Positions 1 through 9,000 of a DNA stretch of 58,156 nucleotides are shown in pieces. Every line of letters starts with the position of its first letter. The stretch's first letter is position 1. Where the stretch lies: positions 1-58,156 of the forward strand of contig CALRHC010000004.1 in NCBI GenBank assembly GCA_943359335.1, written 5' to 3'. The notes under the pieces are model-generated. The model made no database searches. It saw nothing but the letters and a program-made list of their open reading frames with translations, and was not told the DNA's origin. Position numbers and translations under genes: made by a program. The DNA is from Candidatus Yanofskyibacteriota bacterium (GTDB lineage: Bacteria > Patescibacteriota > Minisyncoccia > JACQLN01).

Positions 1-1220
1 GAGAAGTTACCAGAGATGCCGAGGTCACTCATGGATGCACCTCCTGTTACACCGAGTGAATTTAAAACTGTGGCACCACCTACTGTTAAACCACCTTCTT
101 TTATTTGTGCGCGTTGGGCGGCGATAAAGCCTGTTGCATCTATGTCGCCTTTTAATGTTAGGCGGCCAATTATGGAAGAGTTACCAATAGCTTCAAAACC
201 ATTAGAGATTGTGGCTTTACCGTTTACGTAAAGATCCTTGGCGAGAGAGACGTAGTCTGCGAATACAGAAGGTGCAGAAACAAAAAGAGAAGAAAGAATT
301 TCTGCTCCACCGCCAAGAGTTATTTTATTGCTAGTTAGGGAACCATTTTTAGTTATAAGTTCTAAATTAAAATTTGACGATGTTAAACCATCAAGAAGAT
401 CTGCGGAAAGATTTGGAACAGTTGTTTTAGAATCAATTTCTAATGGCGGTACACCTTCTGGAGCATGACTTTTTAACTGCCCTTCGGTTTCTACACTGCC
501 TTTTATAGAAATATTTCCACCTTTGTCTAAAAGCAAAATTTCGTTAGCACCTGTGCCGGGGGCTTTGCCTTGCAAGGTCATAGCGTCCCCGACAAATTCT
601 TTTACAGCGCCGTACAAAGCATCGGCAAATTTAAAGTTGAAACCTCCCAATACAAACATTAATGTAAAAATGCTAATAAAAACTGCTTTTACTTGCTGAG
701 AAATTCCTTTTCCGTAATTTACTTTTTCCCCTTTATTTTTTACATCCCATTTTGCCCTTTCGTTTATTTGAGGGAATGAAAAACCGGACATAGCTACACC
801 ATCCAAAATTTCTTTTTTTTCTGAAACTTTTTTTAAAGGGGTTAAAGGGATTGAACGGGATAAATGCGATTCGGATTTTTTATTTTGATATGCTTCCTGT
901 AATTCATCTATCTCTCTTCGAACATCTGCAGCTAAACTATCGTTATGAATATTATTTAAATTTTTAAGTGCAAACTCATTAACTAAAACTGGTCTAAAAT
1001 TCTGCACTACAGGCTTAACAAAATTATTATTAAAATTTGATCCAATAACTACTTGATGCGTAGATAAATAACTTGCCAATGATTTTTTTGAAATATACCA
1101 ATTTCTTCCAAATTTTTTACCTTCCACTTTCCCCTTTCTAACAAGCAAGCTTAAATACTCCGATGTATACGGAGTATCTTTTGAAATCTTACTTATTAAA
1201 ATATATTCGCCTTTTTCCAT
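1..1220 (-). CDS. HTH / membrane / surface-repeat protein, C-terminus off the left edge
   Basis: This open frame runs off the window start and was missed by the ORF track because it has no stop here. It begins MEKGEYILISKISKDTPYTS; an in-frame GTG five codons upstream is an alternative start. Residues 1-60 resemble an excisionase-type helix-turn-helix (YTSEYLSLLVRKGKVEGKKF...WYISKKSL). A basic and polar linker follows, then one membrane segment (VKAVFISIFTLMFVLGG). The rest is rich in G, S, T and N with repeats such as LTVGGATVLNSLGVTGG, typical of beta-helical surface or tail-fibre-like proteins. I infer an inside DNA-binding-like head and an outside repeat stalk. The function is unknown. 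No SD is visible; the leader carries two hairpins. Confidence 0.75.
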   Translation of the reverse strand, partial: MEKGEYILISKISKDTPYTSEYLSLLVRKGKVEGKKFGRNWYISKKSLASYLSTHQVVIGSNFNNNFVKPVVQNFRPVLVNEFALKNLNNIHNDSLAADVRREIDELQEAYQNKKSESHLSRSIPLTPLKKVSEKKEILDGVAMSGFSFPQINERAKWDVKNKGEKVNYGKGISQQVKAVFISIFTLMFVLGGFNFKFADALYGAVKEFVGDAMTLQGKAPGTGANEILLLDKGGNISIKGSVETEGQLKSHAPEGVPPLEIDSKTTVPNLSADLLDGLTSSNFNLELITKNGSLTSNKITLGGGAEILSSLFVSAPSVFADYVSLAKDLYVNGKATISNGFEAIGNSSIIGRLTLKGDIDATGFIAAQRAQIKEGGLTVGGATVLNSLGVTGGASMSDLGISGNF

Positions 1221-1249
1221 TTGGTAATCTTGCACAATTACGTCGAGTA

Positions 1250-1336
1250 AAAACAAAAACCCTGCCCCCGCTTTCGCGGGAACAGGGTGCTTAGTTATAT
1301 ACATATCCGATAGGGTTATCGGATATATAAATTATA
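1250..1336 (-). promoter_or_regulatory. Extended -10 promoter, inverted repeat and attenuator-like hairpin before the left-edge gene
   Basis: On the minus strand TGCTATAAT (-10 at 1331-1336) is an extended -10 element. It is followed by a perfect 10-bp inverted repeat (ATATCCGATA/TATCGGATAT, 1303-1326) at the expected transcript start. A second hairpin with CCCGC-GAAA-GCGGG at its core (1262-1289) is followed by TTTTTGTTTTT. Hairpin plus U-tract before the start codon looks like an attenuator or the end of a short RNA. The 10-bp repeat could be an operator for either HTH protein nearby. Confidence 0.5.
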
Positions 1337-1664
1337 GCATTTTTACTACATAACAACAGGTTAAATGGGGATAACCAAAACCCTAATTTGAAGAGTGATT
1401 TTGGAATAAACAAAGCACAAGAAACAAACTACAAATAGCAAGACACTTTATAACCAATTTGAGACTTGGAAAAATTTTAAAGTTTAGACTTTTAACTATA
1501 ATTTTGGGCATTATTTTTTAATATTTTGTGTTTTGTTTGTAATTTGGAATTTGTGTTTTATAACCTATTACATGTGCACAACTTTGCCCTTGCTATATTT
1601 TTTTTATAAACATAAAATTAGAATACATTGATATAAAAAGTTTAGTAAACATTAATATACATAT
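1337..1664. repeat. Gene-free AT-rich spacer with the AAATTACAAACAAA repeat family
   Basis: I see no gene here. The segment 1402-1560 contains an imperfect inverted arrangement of AACAAAGCACAAGAAACAAA and its complement TTTTGTGTTTTGTTTGTAAT. The same words recur at 4793-4890, so this is a dispersed palindromic repeat family. Confidence 0.45.
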
Positions 1665-1889
1665 ATGTCATTTGGACGAAAATATTTAAGTATTAAGCAA
1701 GCGGCAGCTGTTATAGGTGTTACGCCTTTAACACTTCGTAATTGGGATAGAGACGGCAAACTTAGCCCGTATCGTAACCCAATAAATAACTATCGCTATT
1801 ACAGGGTAGACCAAATAGAGGCCTTCTTGAGAGCCATGGAAGGCTCTAGAGATAAAGCAAACAGAAGAACTAGGTTTATGGATATCTAA
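1665..1889 (+). CDS. Small MerR/excisionase-type DNA-binding protein
   Basis: A 74-residue protein. YLSIKQAAAVIGVTPLTLRN is a MerR/excisionase-type winged helix-turn-helix (residues 7-55), with the wing in NPINNYRYYRVDQIEAFL. There is no effector-binding or dimerisation coil as in full MerR proteins, so it consists of the DNA-binding domain plus a basic tail (NRRTRF). It is divergent from the left-edge gene, and the inverted repeats between them are possible binding sites (inference). A clear hairpin follows the stop. The start has no SD. Confidence 0.75.
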   Translation: MSFGRKYLSIKQAAAVIGVTPLTLRNWDRDGKLSPYRNPINNYRYYRVDQIEAFLRAMEGSRDKANRRTRFMDI

Positions 1890-1920
1890 CTTAAAAATCC
1901 CCGTAATGGGGATTTTTAAG
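1890..1920 (+). terminator. Intrinsic terminator of the MerR-like gene
   Basis: A perfect 13-bp stem, CTTAAAAATCCCC / GGGGATTTTTAAG, with a 5-nt loop, starting right after the stop codon. Confidence 0.8.
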
Positions 1921-2012
1921 TTTATGCTCTAAGAACTAAGCCCTAAATCCTAATTAAAAAAATTATTATAATTTGTTTTAGATTTAGTATTTAGAACTTA
2001 GAATTTTTATTA
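1921..2012. repeat. TTTAGGG/CCCTAAA-type palindromic repeat
   Basis: The words CCCTAAATCCTAA and TTTAGTATTTAGAACTTAG face each other. The same family occurs at 14424-14520, 32645-32690, 38571-38645 and inside gatB (49988-50029). It is not a coding region. Confidence 0.55.
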
Positions 2013-2017
2013 CTATG

Positions 2018-2088
2018 TGGGCGATACAAGAATCGAACTTGTATCTCTGCAATGTGAATGCAATGTTTTACCACTAAACTAATCGCCC
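2018..2088 (-). tRNA. tRNA-Val (anticodon CAC)
   Basis: The cloverleaf folds on the minus strand: acceptor GGGCGAT/ATCGCCC, D-arm GTTT-AGTGGTA-AAAC, anticodon loop TTCACAT (CAC, reading GUG), T-arm ACAAG-TTCGATT-CTTGT, discriminator A. CCA is not encoded. It lies just downstream of the frameshifted regulator and may be co-transcribed with it. Confidence 0.88.
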
Positions 2089-2103
2089 AATTAAAAATAA
2101 AAA

Positions 2104-2622
2104 CTAATTTTTTATTTTTAATTTATCTATAACTTTTCTGTGAGGATATTCTAAAATATCGTGAACAAACCTATCGAACATTCCGTAACGATATTTAAAT
2201 TCATCCGTACCTAAAATTACATATCGTAATTCTATACCAATTTCTTCTTCTACTAATTTTATAAAGCTAATAAACTTTTTAAAATCTATATCGTCCCCTA
2301 CCACCATAATATCTGCTCGTGCATTTGGTATATTTAAAAACACACCGGTTATTACACCCAACCTTATCTTCCCTATTTTGGTTAAACCTTTTTCAATTCT
2401 AGGAAAGGACGGTGGCGATATTTTTAAAACCAAATTCTTAAGTTCATCTAAATAACTCCACTCCTGATTGAGTTGATAATACCTTTCATGTACAAGAACC
2501 TTAGGTTTAATCTTTCTAACTTTTTTAGTTAAAACCCTTGGTTTATTTTTTTTTACTTTCTTATTCTTATTTTTCCCTGCAGTAAAATTTCTAATTATTT
2601 TTTTTGATTTTCCTGTTACCAT
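2104..2622 (-). CDS. C-terminal part of a frameshifted wHTH/nucleotidyltransferase-like regulator
   Basis: This 172-codon frame starts with a very basic linker (about residues 1-45, rich in K). A compact domain follows with SYLDELKNLVLKISP and LGVITGVFLNIPNARADIMVVGD, and it ends in KYRYGMFDRFVHDILEYPHRKVI. From memory, this layout is common in Parcubacteria as the second half of a roughly 200-residue transcriptional regulator: a minimal nucleotidyltransferase-fold domain behind a winged helix. The winged helix is here in the preceding ORF (2591-2818), in another frame, overlapping at an A8 run. Its own ATG has no SD, so I read both ORFs as one gene broken or recoded at the homopolymer. Confidence 0.6.
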   Translation of the reverse strand: MVTGKSKKIIRNFTAGKNKNKKVKKNKPRVLTKKVRKIKPKVLVHERYYQLNQEWSYLDELKNLVLKISPPSFPRIEKGLTKIGKIRLGVITGVFLNIPNARADIMVVGDDIDFKKFISFIKLVEEEIGIELRYVILGTDEFKYRYGMFDRFVHDILEYPHRKVIDKLKIKN

Positions 2623-2818
2623 TGCCGTTTATTTTTTTAAGAATGCCGGATCTAATAAAAAAAATAATAATTTTCTCTAACTCTTTGTTTTTTATATTAA
2701 CCCTTTTAGCTATATCGCTGGTAGATAATATAAGTTGTGGGTGCTGCAAAAACAACTTCAAAACTTTGGCTTTTACACCAAATAACTGCTCCAACACATT
2801 GTTATTATTTAATCCCAT
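2591..2818 (-). CDS. N-terminal winged-helix part of the frameshifted regulator
   Basis: A 75-residue frame: MGLNNNNVLEQLFGVKAKVLKLFLQHPQ followed by STSDIAKRVNIKNKELEKIIIFFIRSGILKKI, a winged-helix domain. It stops shortly after TCAAAAAAAATAAT, where the downstream frame continues. A one-base shift at A8 would fuse both. A promoter with TTTACA / TATACT and a 16-nt spacer (2841-2868) precedes it, divergent from the 2903 gene. Slippage, a real mutation and an assembly error are all possible. Confidence 0.6.
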   Translation of the reverse strand: MGLNNNNVLEQLFGVKAKVLKLFLQHPQLILSTSDIAKRVNIKNKELEKIIIFFIRSGILKKINGNGNRKIKKNN

Positions 2819-2840
2819 TTTAACCTTTGAATTTGCATAC

Positions 2841-2891
2841 AGTATAGCAACATAGGTGGCATTGTAAAGTTAAGTAAATTACGCCTATAAT
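2841..2891. promoter_or_regulatory. Overlapping divergent promoters
   Basis: Minus strand: TTTACA (2863-2868), 16 nt, TATACT with an upstream TG (2841-2846). Plus strand: TTGTAA (2862-2867), 18 nt, TATAAT (2886-2891), which places the transcript start about 5 nt before the ATG at 2903. The -35 elements overlap. Confidence 0.6.
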
Positions 2892-2902
2892 ACTTTATAC
2901 AT

Positions 2903-4792
2903 ATGAAAGACTCTCTCTTCCATCCAGAAGAACTAACCATACAAGATAAATCCCCTATTGGTTCTAGCTATGCCGAAACTTTTGTTTTTGTGCCTTCGAA
3001 TAAAAACGAGGCAACTTTGGGCAGTTTATTTATAGTAACAGAAGCTTCGTCTAATAAAACAAAAAAAGAAAATGCCGAACTTACGAGCGAAGTAGCCTCT
3101 GTAATTAAGAATGAATTTTACCAAAACACACTGGTGACCCCAATGTCTGCTCTAAAATTTTCTTTAAAAAGAGTTAATAGTCTTTTAAACAGCAAGAAAA
3201 ATTGGCTAACACCGTCATCGGCTTTAAAGCTCAAAATTTTAATAGCTTCCTTAAAAGAAAACAAACTCCACATAGCCAGAATGGGAGATTCTACGGCTTT
3301 TTTGTTAAGAGATAGTTCACTTCAAACAATAGCGATGCTTCCTAGTTCTCAAAACCAAAACCCTTTATCTTTCGAAAATATAATTAGTGGCGAACTTTTA
3401 CCCGACGATCATATTCTTTTGGCTACTAACCAAATTTATAAAATAGACGAAAAAGAAATTTTAAAAAACCTTCAAGAAAAAAAGATGGTGAGCCATTTAT
3501 CGAAAACCGATAATGGCATTAAAAGCCTTGCGCTTATATGCATCTATCCCGTTAAAAACAACTCACCTCAAAAGACCTTCGGGCGCCCTAGCGCGAGCGT
3601 TGTTTCTAACGTAATTAAGCCCTCTCTTGTATCTATACACAACGAGGCCAATATTCCTGATTACACCACACCAGCAAAAAATAGGAGTAAATTTTTTAAG
3701 ATTGGAATTATTGTTACCATTTTATTAATTGCTATTTCTGTAATAACTTTTACTTCTCTTAAAATAAGAAACGAAACATCCCAAAACAAAAAAGAATCTG
3801 AACAATTGTTACAAGAAGTTTCCGACATAAAAAATAAGATAAACGATTTAATAGCTACTAATAACGAAACCGAAGCTAACGAACTTTTGTTTTCGGCACA
3901 AGAAAAATTAAAACGCCTAGAAGAACTTGGTTACTTTAAAACAACCCGCTCTACACTTAGTGACGACTTAGAAAAAATATACAAAGAAATTAGCAAAGCC
4001 GAAACAATAAATAAAATAAATAAAATTTTTGATCTGGAAAATAATTCTGTTGGTTTTGAACCAGAAAAAATAACGCTGGGTAAAAATAAAATATTTGTTT
4101 TAGGTGGTAAAAACTTTTATAAATTTGATTTTAACAAGGCCGATGGCGTGTTCGATTCTGTAGAAGAAGGCAGTAAACTTGTGTCTTCCCTATTAAAACC
4201 AGGAAACCCTAATTCTCAAATATTAATAACCGAAGATAAAATAATAGAAGAACTTGGCGATTCCCAAGATAAAATTTATTGGGTACGCCCAGAAAATATT
4301 CCTGCCATAAAAGATGCCTCTTTTTATGCTAATGCTATTTACTTATTAAACGAGGATGGCTTTATTTATAAAATGCCGTTTACATTATCGTCTTCCACTC
4401 CAACGGTAAATGCTGGAGCCGAAAACCTAGTTTTTGACGAAGCCAAGGTATGGACCAAAAAAGAAGAAGGTAAATTAGAATCTTTTTCTATAGAAGGTTC
4501 CGTTTTTGGTTTAACAGATTCAAACACCTTAGCCGAACTTACTAATGGCGAAGTTAAAAACAAAAAGAATTTTTCCGAAAATATAAACCAAGTATTTACT
4601 TCCGTTTCTTATAAAAATATATATTTATTTAGCCCAGATAACGGACTTGTTATTATTCTAGATAAAAATTTAAATATTAAAAAAAGACTTAGCCATAATG
4701 AACTTATTGGAGCTAAGTCTTTTTTTGTTAATTCTCAAGAAAGAATAATCTATTTCCTTAAAAATAAAACTGTATTTTCCTTCGAAATATAA
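2903..4792 (+). CDS. PP2C-like domain protein with one membrane segment and a propeller-like C-terminus
   Basis: A 629-residue protein. Residues 1-215 resemble a degenerate PP2C phosphatase: KLHIARMGDSTAFLLRD matches the usual GDSRAYLL strand, but the early metal-binding DGMGG motif is missing, so catalysis is doubtful. A membrane helix follows near residues 268-290 (FFKIGIIVTILLIAISVITF), then a charged coiled coil (about 290-370). The C-terminal half has short beta repeats such as KIFVLGGKNFYKFDFN, as in beta-propellers. I infer one membrane pass with the phosphatase-like part inside. A decayed copy of the 68-bp hairpin repeat is encoded in frame around residue 220 (SPQKTFGRPSASVVSNV). The mRNA leader is only about 5 nt. 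Confidence 0.65.
   Translation: MKDSLFHPEELTIQDKSPIGSSYAETFVFVPSNKNEATLGSLFIVTEASSNKTKKENAELTSEVASVIKNEFYQNTLVTPMSALKFSLKRVNSLLNSKKNWLTPSSALKLKILIASLKENKLHIARMGDSTAFLLRDSSLQTIAMLPSSQNQNPLSFENIISGELLPDDHILLATNQIYKIDEKEILKNLQEKKMVSHLSKTDNGIKSLALICIYPVKNNSPQKTFGRPSASVVSNVIKPSLVSIHNEANIPDYTTPAKNRSKFFKIGIIVTILLIAISVITFTSLKIRNETSQNKKESEQLLQEVSDIKNKINDLIATNNETEANELLFSAQEKLKRLEELGYFKTTRSTLSDDLEKIYKEISKAETINKINKIFDLENNSVGFEPEKITLGKNKIFVLGGKNFYKFDFNKADGVFDSVEEGSKLVSSLLKPGNPNSQILITEDKIIEELGDSQDKIYWVRPENIPAIKDASFYANAIYLLNEDGFIYKMPFTLSSSTPTVNAGAENLVFDEAKVWTKKEEGKLESFSIEGSVFGLTDSNTLAELTNGEVKNKKNFSENINQVFTSVSYKNIYLFSPDNGLVIILDKNLNIKKRLSHNELIGAKSFFVNSQERIIYFLKNKTVFSFEI
3548..3611 (+). repeat. Decayed in-frame copy of the 68-bp hairpin repeat
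   Basis: CCCGTTAAAAACA at one end and TGTTTCTAACG at the other match the ends of the copies at 23672-23739 and 28163-28230. The centre (CTTCGGGCGCCCTAGCGCGA) is also related. It lies inside the PP2C-like gene without breaking the frame. Confidence 0.6.
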
Positions 4793-4890
4793 ATTACAAA
4801 ACACAATAAACAAATTACAAACAATATACAAAATATAATAAACAAATTTTATATCTTGCGTATTGTGCTTTGTTTGTAATTTAAGATTTG
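4793..4890. repeat. AAATTACAAACAAA palindromic repeat between convergent genes
   Basis: AAATTACAAAACACAATAAA at the left faces TTGTGCTTTGTTTGTAATTT at the right, with further copies of ACAAATTACAAACAA in between. It separates the convergent 2903 gene and rplL and may also end their transcripts. No gene is visible. Confidence 0.55.
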
Positions 4891-4898
4891 GTTATTGT

Positions 4899-5309
4899 TT
4901 ATTTTACTTCTGCCTTAGCACCAGCCTCTTCTAACTTCTTCTTCATTTCTTCGGCCTCGGCTTTAGCAACACCTGTCTTTATAACCTTAGGAGCGCCATC
5001 AACTAAGTCTTTGGCTTCCTTAAGACCAAGGCTTGTAAGTTCACGCACTACCTTAATGACTGCAATTTTTTGAGCACCAGCTTCTTTTAATTCAACATCG
5101 AAAGTTGATTTTTCTTCTGCTTGTGCGGCACCACCTTGAGCACCTGCACCCGACATCATAACTGGAGCTGCAGCGGAAACACCGAATTTAACTTCTAAAA
5201 CTTTAACTAATTCGGCTAATTCCATTACATTCATTTTTTCTACAGTTTCTACTAAGCTTTTAAACTTTGCAGGAACTTCTATATTGTTGTTGTTGTTTGT
5301 TTCTTCCAT
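4899..5309 (-). CDS. rplL: 50S ribosomal protein bL12 (L7/L12)
   Basis: A 136-residue protein of the L12 stalk, which recruits translation GTPases. The N-terminal dimerisation helices ([33 protein letters not shown]) are followed by an Ala/Gly hinge ([21 protein letters not shown]). The C-terminal domain is [43 protein letters not shown]. It is slightly longer than the usual 120-125 residues because of an N-terminal MEETNNNNN extension. The ATG has only A/T upstream. It is 15 nt downstream of rplJ. Confidence 0.97.
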   Translation of the reverse strand: MEETNNNNNIEVPAKFKSLVETVEKMNVMELAELVKVLEVKFGVSAAAPVMMSGAGAQGGAAQAEEKSTFDVELKEAGAQKIAVIKVVRELTSLGLKEAKDLVDGAPKVIKTGVAKAEAEEMKKKLEEAGAKAEVK

Positions 5310-5324
5310 ATTTTTTATTTATTT

Positions 5325-5822
5325 TTATATGACCTTTTCTTTTTTACTAATTCCATCTAATACTCTCGCAAAACCACTTACCGGCGACATAAATAACTGT
5401 ACAACTTGTGCCAATAAAACTTCTCTGGATGGTAACTGTGCTAAAGCCACAACAGCATTCTTTAACATCTTTTCTCCCATAAGGAACCCACCCAATATTG
5501 CCAATTTCTTTGTCTGTACAGAAAACTTATGAACGATTTTTGCCATAACTGCATCCGATTCATTAGAGGAGTAAACTATTGCAACTGAATTTTTATGATC
5601 CGATAAATCCATTTCTTCTCTACCTGATTTCTTAAAAGCAAAACCTAAAAGAGATTTTTTAAGTGCCTTAAACTTTATACTTTCTTTTTTAAGTTCTTTT
5701 TTTAAACCTATAATTTCTCCCATATTTAAACCCGAGAAATCAACAAAAAGAATACTAGGATTATTTTTTAATATATCGGACAACTCTTCTACTAACTTTA
5801 TTTTTTGGTCTTTTGTTAACAT
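5325..5822 (-). CDS. rplJ: 50S ribosomal protein uL10
   Basis: A 165-residue stalk base protein that binds 23S rRNA and anchors L12 dimers. MLTKDQKIKLVEELSDILKNNPSILFVDFSGLNMGEIIGLKKELKKESIKFKALKKSLLGFA is the typical L10 start. The C-terminal helix that binds L12 is short. The gene is preceded by an L10-type leader and followed by rplL. Both lie downstream of rpoBC, the reverse of the classical rplJL-rpoBC order. Confidence 0.96.
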   Translation of the reverse strand: MLTKDQKIKLVEELSDILKNNPSILFVDFSGLNMGEIIGLKKELKKESIKFKALKKSLLGFAFKKSGREEMDLSDHKNSVAIVYSSNESDAVMAKIVHKFSVQTKKLAILGGFLMGEKMLKNAVVALAQLPSREVLLAQVVQLFMSPVSGFARVLDGISKKEKVI

Positions 5823-5940
5823 AAAATGTCTGTGGTATTTCCACAGACATTTTACACATCACATAGGATGTTGAGGTTTTCCTCGGTAGGACTTATATGA
5901 ACGCCTACTGTCTGTGGATCTCACTATTTAATTGTGATAA
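5823..5940 (-). promoter_or_regulatory. L10 leader (autoregulatory rplJ leader RNA)
   Basis: The minus strand reads CACAGACAGTAGGCG, then TAAGTCCTACCGAGG, as in the bacterial L10 leader family, where the L10-L12 complex binds its own mRNA. A second hairpin (TGTCTGTGG...CCACAGACA, 5827-5849) ends just before the ATG and shares the CCACAGACA word with the upstream element. The two could be alternative pairings. The RNA match is what I see; the switch mechanism is inferred. Confidence 0.8.
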
Positions 5941-6071
5941 TACACTAACATAAGGGGCTAAAGGGTGTAAAGGGTCAACTTGACCAGCTTTTAGCTTCCC
6001 TAGCTTATTTAGCTTTTAGGAATTCCTCCTTAACTAGCTAACGAAGCTGAAAACTAATGAAGCTGATCCAG
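5941..6071. repeat. rpoC-rplJ spacer with AGCTTTTAGC repeat words
   Basis: AGCTTTTAGCTT, TTTAGCTTTTAGG and GAAGCTGAAAACTAATGAAGCTG recur here, related to copies at 9668-9740 and 27935-27965. GGTCAACTTGACC is a small palindrome. I see no gene. Confidence 0.4.
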
Positions 6072-9000
6072 CTATTCTCTAAACCCTGTTCCTGCTGGTA
6101 TCAATCGGCCTACTATAACATTCTCTTTCAATCCTCTTAAACCATCTTCTTTAGCTTCGATAGCGGCATTAATTAAACTACGAGCTGTTTCTTGGAACGA
6201 AGCGGCGGAAAGGAAGCTTTCAGTGGTTAACGATACCTTGGTTATACCTAATAACAACTGTTCATAGGTAGCTTTTTTGCCCTTTTTGTCCAACTTAGCG
6301 TTTTCCGACCAAACCTGCCATTTTTCGGAAACTTCACCTGGTAATAGTTTTGTATCCCCTGGATCAGAGATTCTTACACGCGATAACATCTGGCGAGCAA
6401 TAACTTCTAAATATTTTTCGTTAATTGAAGCGCCTTGTGTAACATAAATAGTTTCAACTTCTTTTACAATATAACGTTCTACTGCTTCTTGCCCAGCAAA
6501 AGCAAATAAATCTTGTAAGTTTAAATTACCTTCCGAAATTTGTGAGCCTTTAGCAATTAGATCTCCCTTCTCAACAAACACGCTTACATTTACAGGTAAA
6601 CTATATTCTTTAATATCGTCTTTACCAGATTTTGTTTCAACTCTAATTTTAATTATTTTTTGATTACCTTGAGAAATAACTTCTTCCACCTTGCCGTCGA
6701 ATTCAGAAATTATGGCTTGTCCTTTTGGTGGGCGTACTTCGAAAACTTCTTCTACACGAGGTAAACCTTGTGTAATGTCGGAAACTCCAGCCACACCTCC
6801 AATATGGAAAGTTCTCATTGTAAGCTGTGTACCTGGTTCACCAATAGCTTGAGCAGTAACAATACCAACAGCTTCACCCATTTTAACCAAAGAGTTAGAA
6901 CCTAAATCATAACCAAAACATCTGGCGCAGATTCCTTTTATACTCTTACATCTCATTACTGAACGTAACTTCATTTTCTTAATTTCAGAATCATCGATAG
7001 CTTTAGCTTGATCACGGTTAACAAGTTCACCTTTTTTAACCATTACTTTACCGTTAGTATCCTTAATATCTTCGGCTACAGCACGACCCAAAGCTCTCTC
7101 ACCCAAAGTCATCTTAATTTCATCACCATCTTCTTTATATTTAATTACGCCTTCGGTATCACCACAATCATCTTCACGAACAACAACATCTTGAGCTACG
7201 TCTACCAAACGTCGAGTTAAGTAACCAGCAGCGGCTGTTTTTAAAGCTGTGTCGGTTGTACCTTTTCTAGCACCGTGCGTAGAAATAAAGTATTCCAAAA
7301 CATTAAAACCTTCTTTAAAAGATGGAATAATAGGAAGTTCGATCGTGGCACCAGCAGGGTTAATAACGACACCTTTCATACCAGCCATCTGAGTTAACTG
7401 GCTAATATTACCGCGGGATCCAGAATCAAAAATCATAAATACTGGGTTAGCTTTATGCATTGTTGGTGGAACCAACTTTGCAATTTGTTCTTTGGTTTTG
7501 TGCCAAACAGAAATAGATTTTGATTTTCTTTCTTCCAAAGTTAAAAGACCATGCATATAGTGTTCACGAATCTTTTCTACTTCTTTCATGGCAAAAGCAA
7601 TAATTTTAGGTTTTTCTTCTGGAACTATAATATCGTTCATGCCCCAAGAAATTCCACTGCGTGTTGAATAATCAAAACCAAGATCTTTAATATCATCTAA
7701 CATCTTAACAACTTCTGGTTGAGGAAAATTCTGAATAACCTCGCTGGTTAGTTTAACCAACTTTTTACGGTTCATTGTTTCGTTAATATAAGGAACTTCT
7801 TTTGGTAAAATTTTATTAAACAAAATTCTACCAATAGAGGTTTCTATAAATTCCCCACCAGATTTTTCAAACCTAACTTTAATTTTTGCTCTTAGGTCTA
7901 CTTCATCAAAATCATAGGCTAAAATTGCTTCGTTAACCGAACCAAACATTTTACCCGCGCCTTTCAAACTCTTTTCTTCGTCTTTTTCTACCTCCGAAGT
8001 CATCCAGTAAATTCCAAGAACCATATCTTTTTGAGGATCCACAATGGCTTCGCCTGTAGAAGGTTTTAATAAATTTTTGGAAGATAACATTATTTCCTTA
8101 GCTTCTTTTTGAGCTATATCGGAAAGTGGCAAGTGTACGGCCATTTGGTCGCCGTCAAAGTCGGCGTTAAAAGCCTGACAAACCAAAGGATGAACTTGAA
8201 TAGCCGAACCTTCTATTAGTATTGGTTGAAAAGCCTGAATACCCAAGCGATGCAATGTTGGAGCACGGTTAAGCAAAATAACTTTATCGGCAATAGCTTC
8301 TTCTAAAGCTTCCCAAACAATATCCACTTCTTCTTCTATTAAACGCGAAGCGTTTCTAATATTAGAAGCAACTTCCTTTTGGTAAATAAGTTTATGAATA
8401 ACGAAAGGTTTAAAAATCTCTAAAGCCATTCTTTTTGGTAATCCAGCTTGATGCAATTTCAAACCAGGACCCACCACAATAACCGAACGTCCAGAATAAT
8501 CCACGCGCTTACCCAAAAGGTTTTGGCGGAATCGGCCTTGTTTGCCTTTCAACATATCGGCCAAAGATTTTAGAGCACGTTTACCACCACCAGCTGTTGT
8601 AGCCGTAGGTTCACTACCTCGATGCGCAGAATTATCGATTAAAGCATCAACCGCTTCCTGCAACATTCTTTTTTCGTTCCTAACAATAACTTCTGGAGAT
8701 TTAAGATCTATAAGTTTCTTTAAACGATTGTTTCTGTTAATAACACGTCGGTAAAGATCGTTAACATCGCTCGTTGCATATCTGCCTCCATCTAACGGAA
8801 CCATCGGACGTAAATCTGGTGGAATAACAGGCAGAACTGTAATAAACATCCATTCTGGTCGAAGTTTATTTCTAACCAAAGATTCAACCAATCTTAATCG
8901 GCGCAACATTTTTTTCTTGTCGCCAGTTTCTTCTATATTACCTAATTTTTTTACAACCTCATCTCTTAACGCTTCTAAATCCATCTGGGTAAAGATCCTT

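Noticed and set aside
4366-4563. Minus-strand ORF inside the 2903 gene, and similar short frames inside rpoB, rpoC, smc, dnaE, gatB and gyrB
   Set aside because: Shadow frames of well-supported genes.
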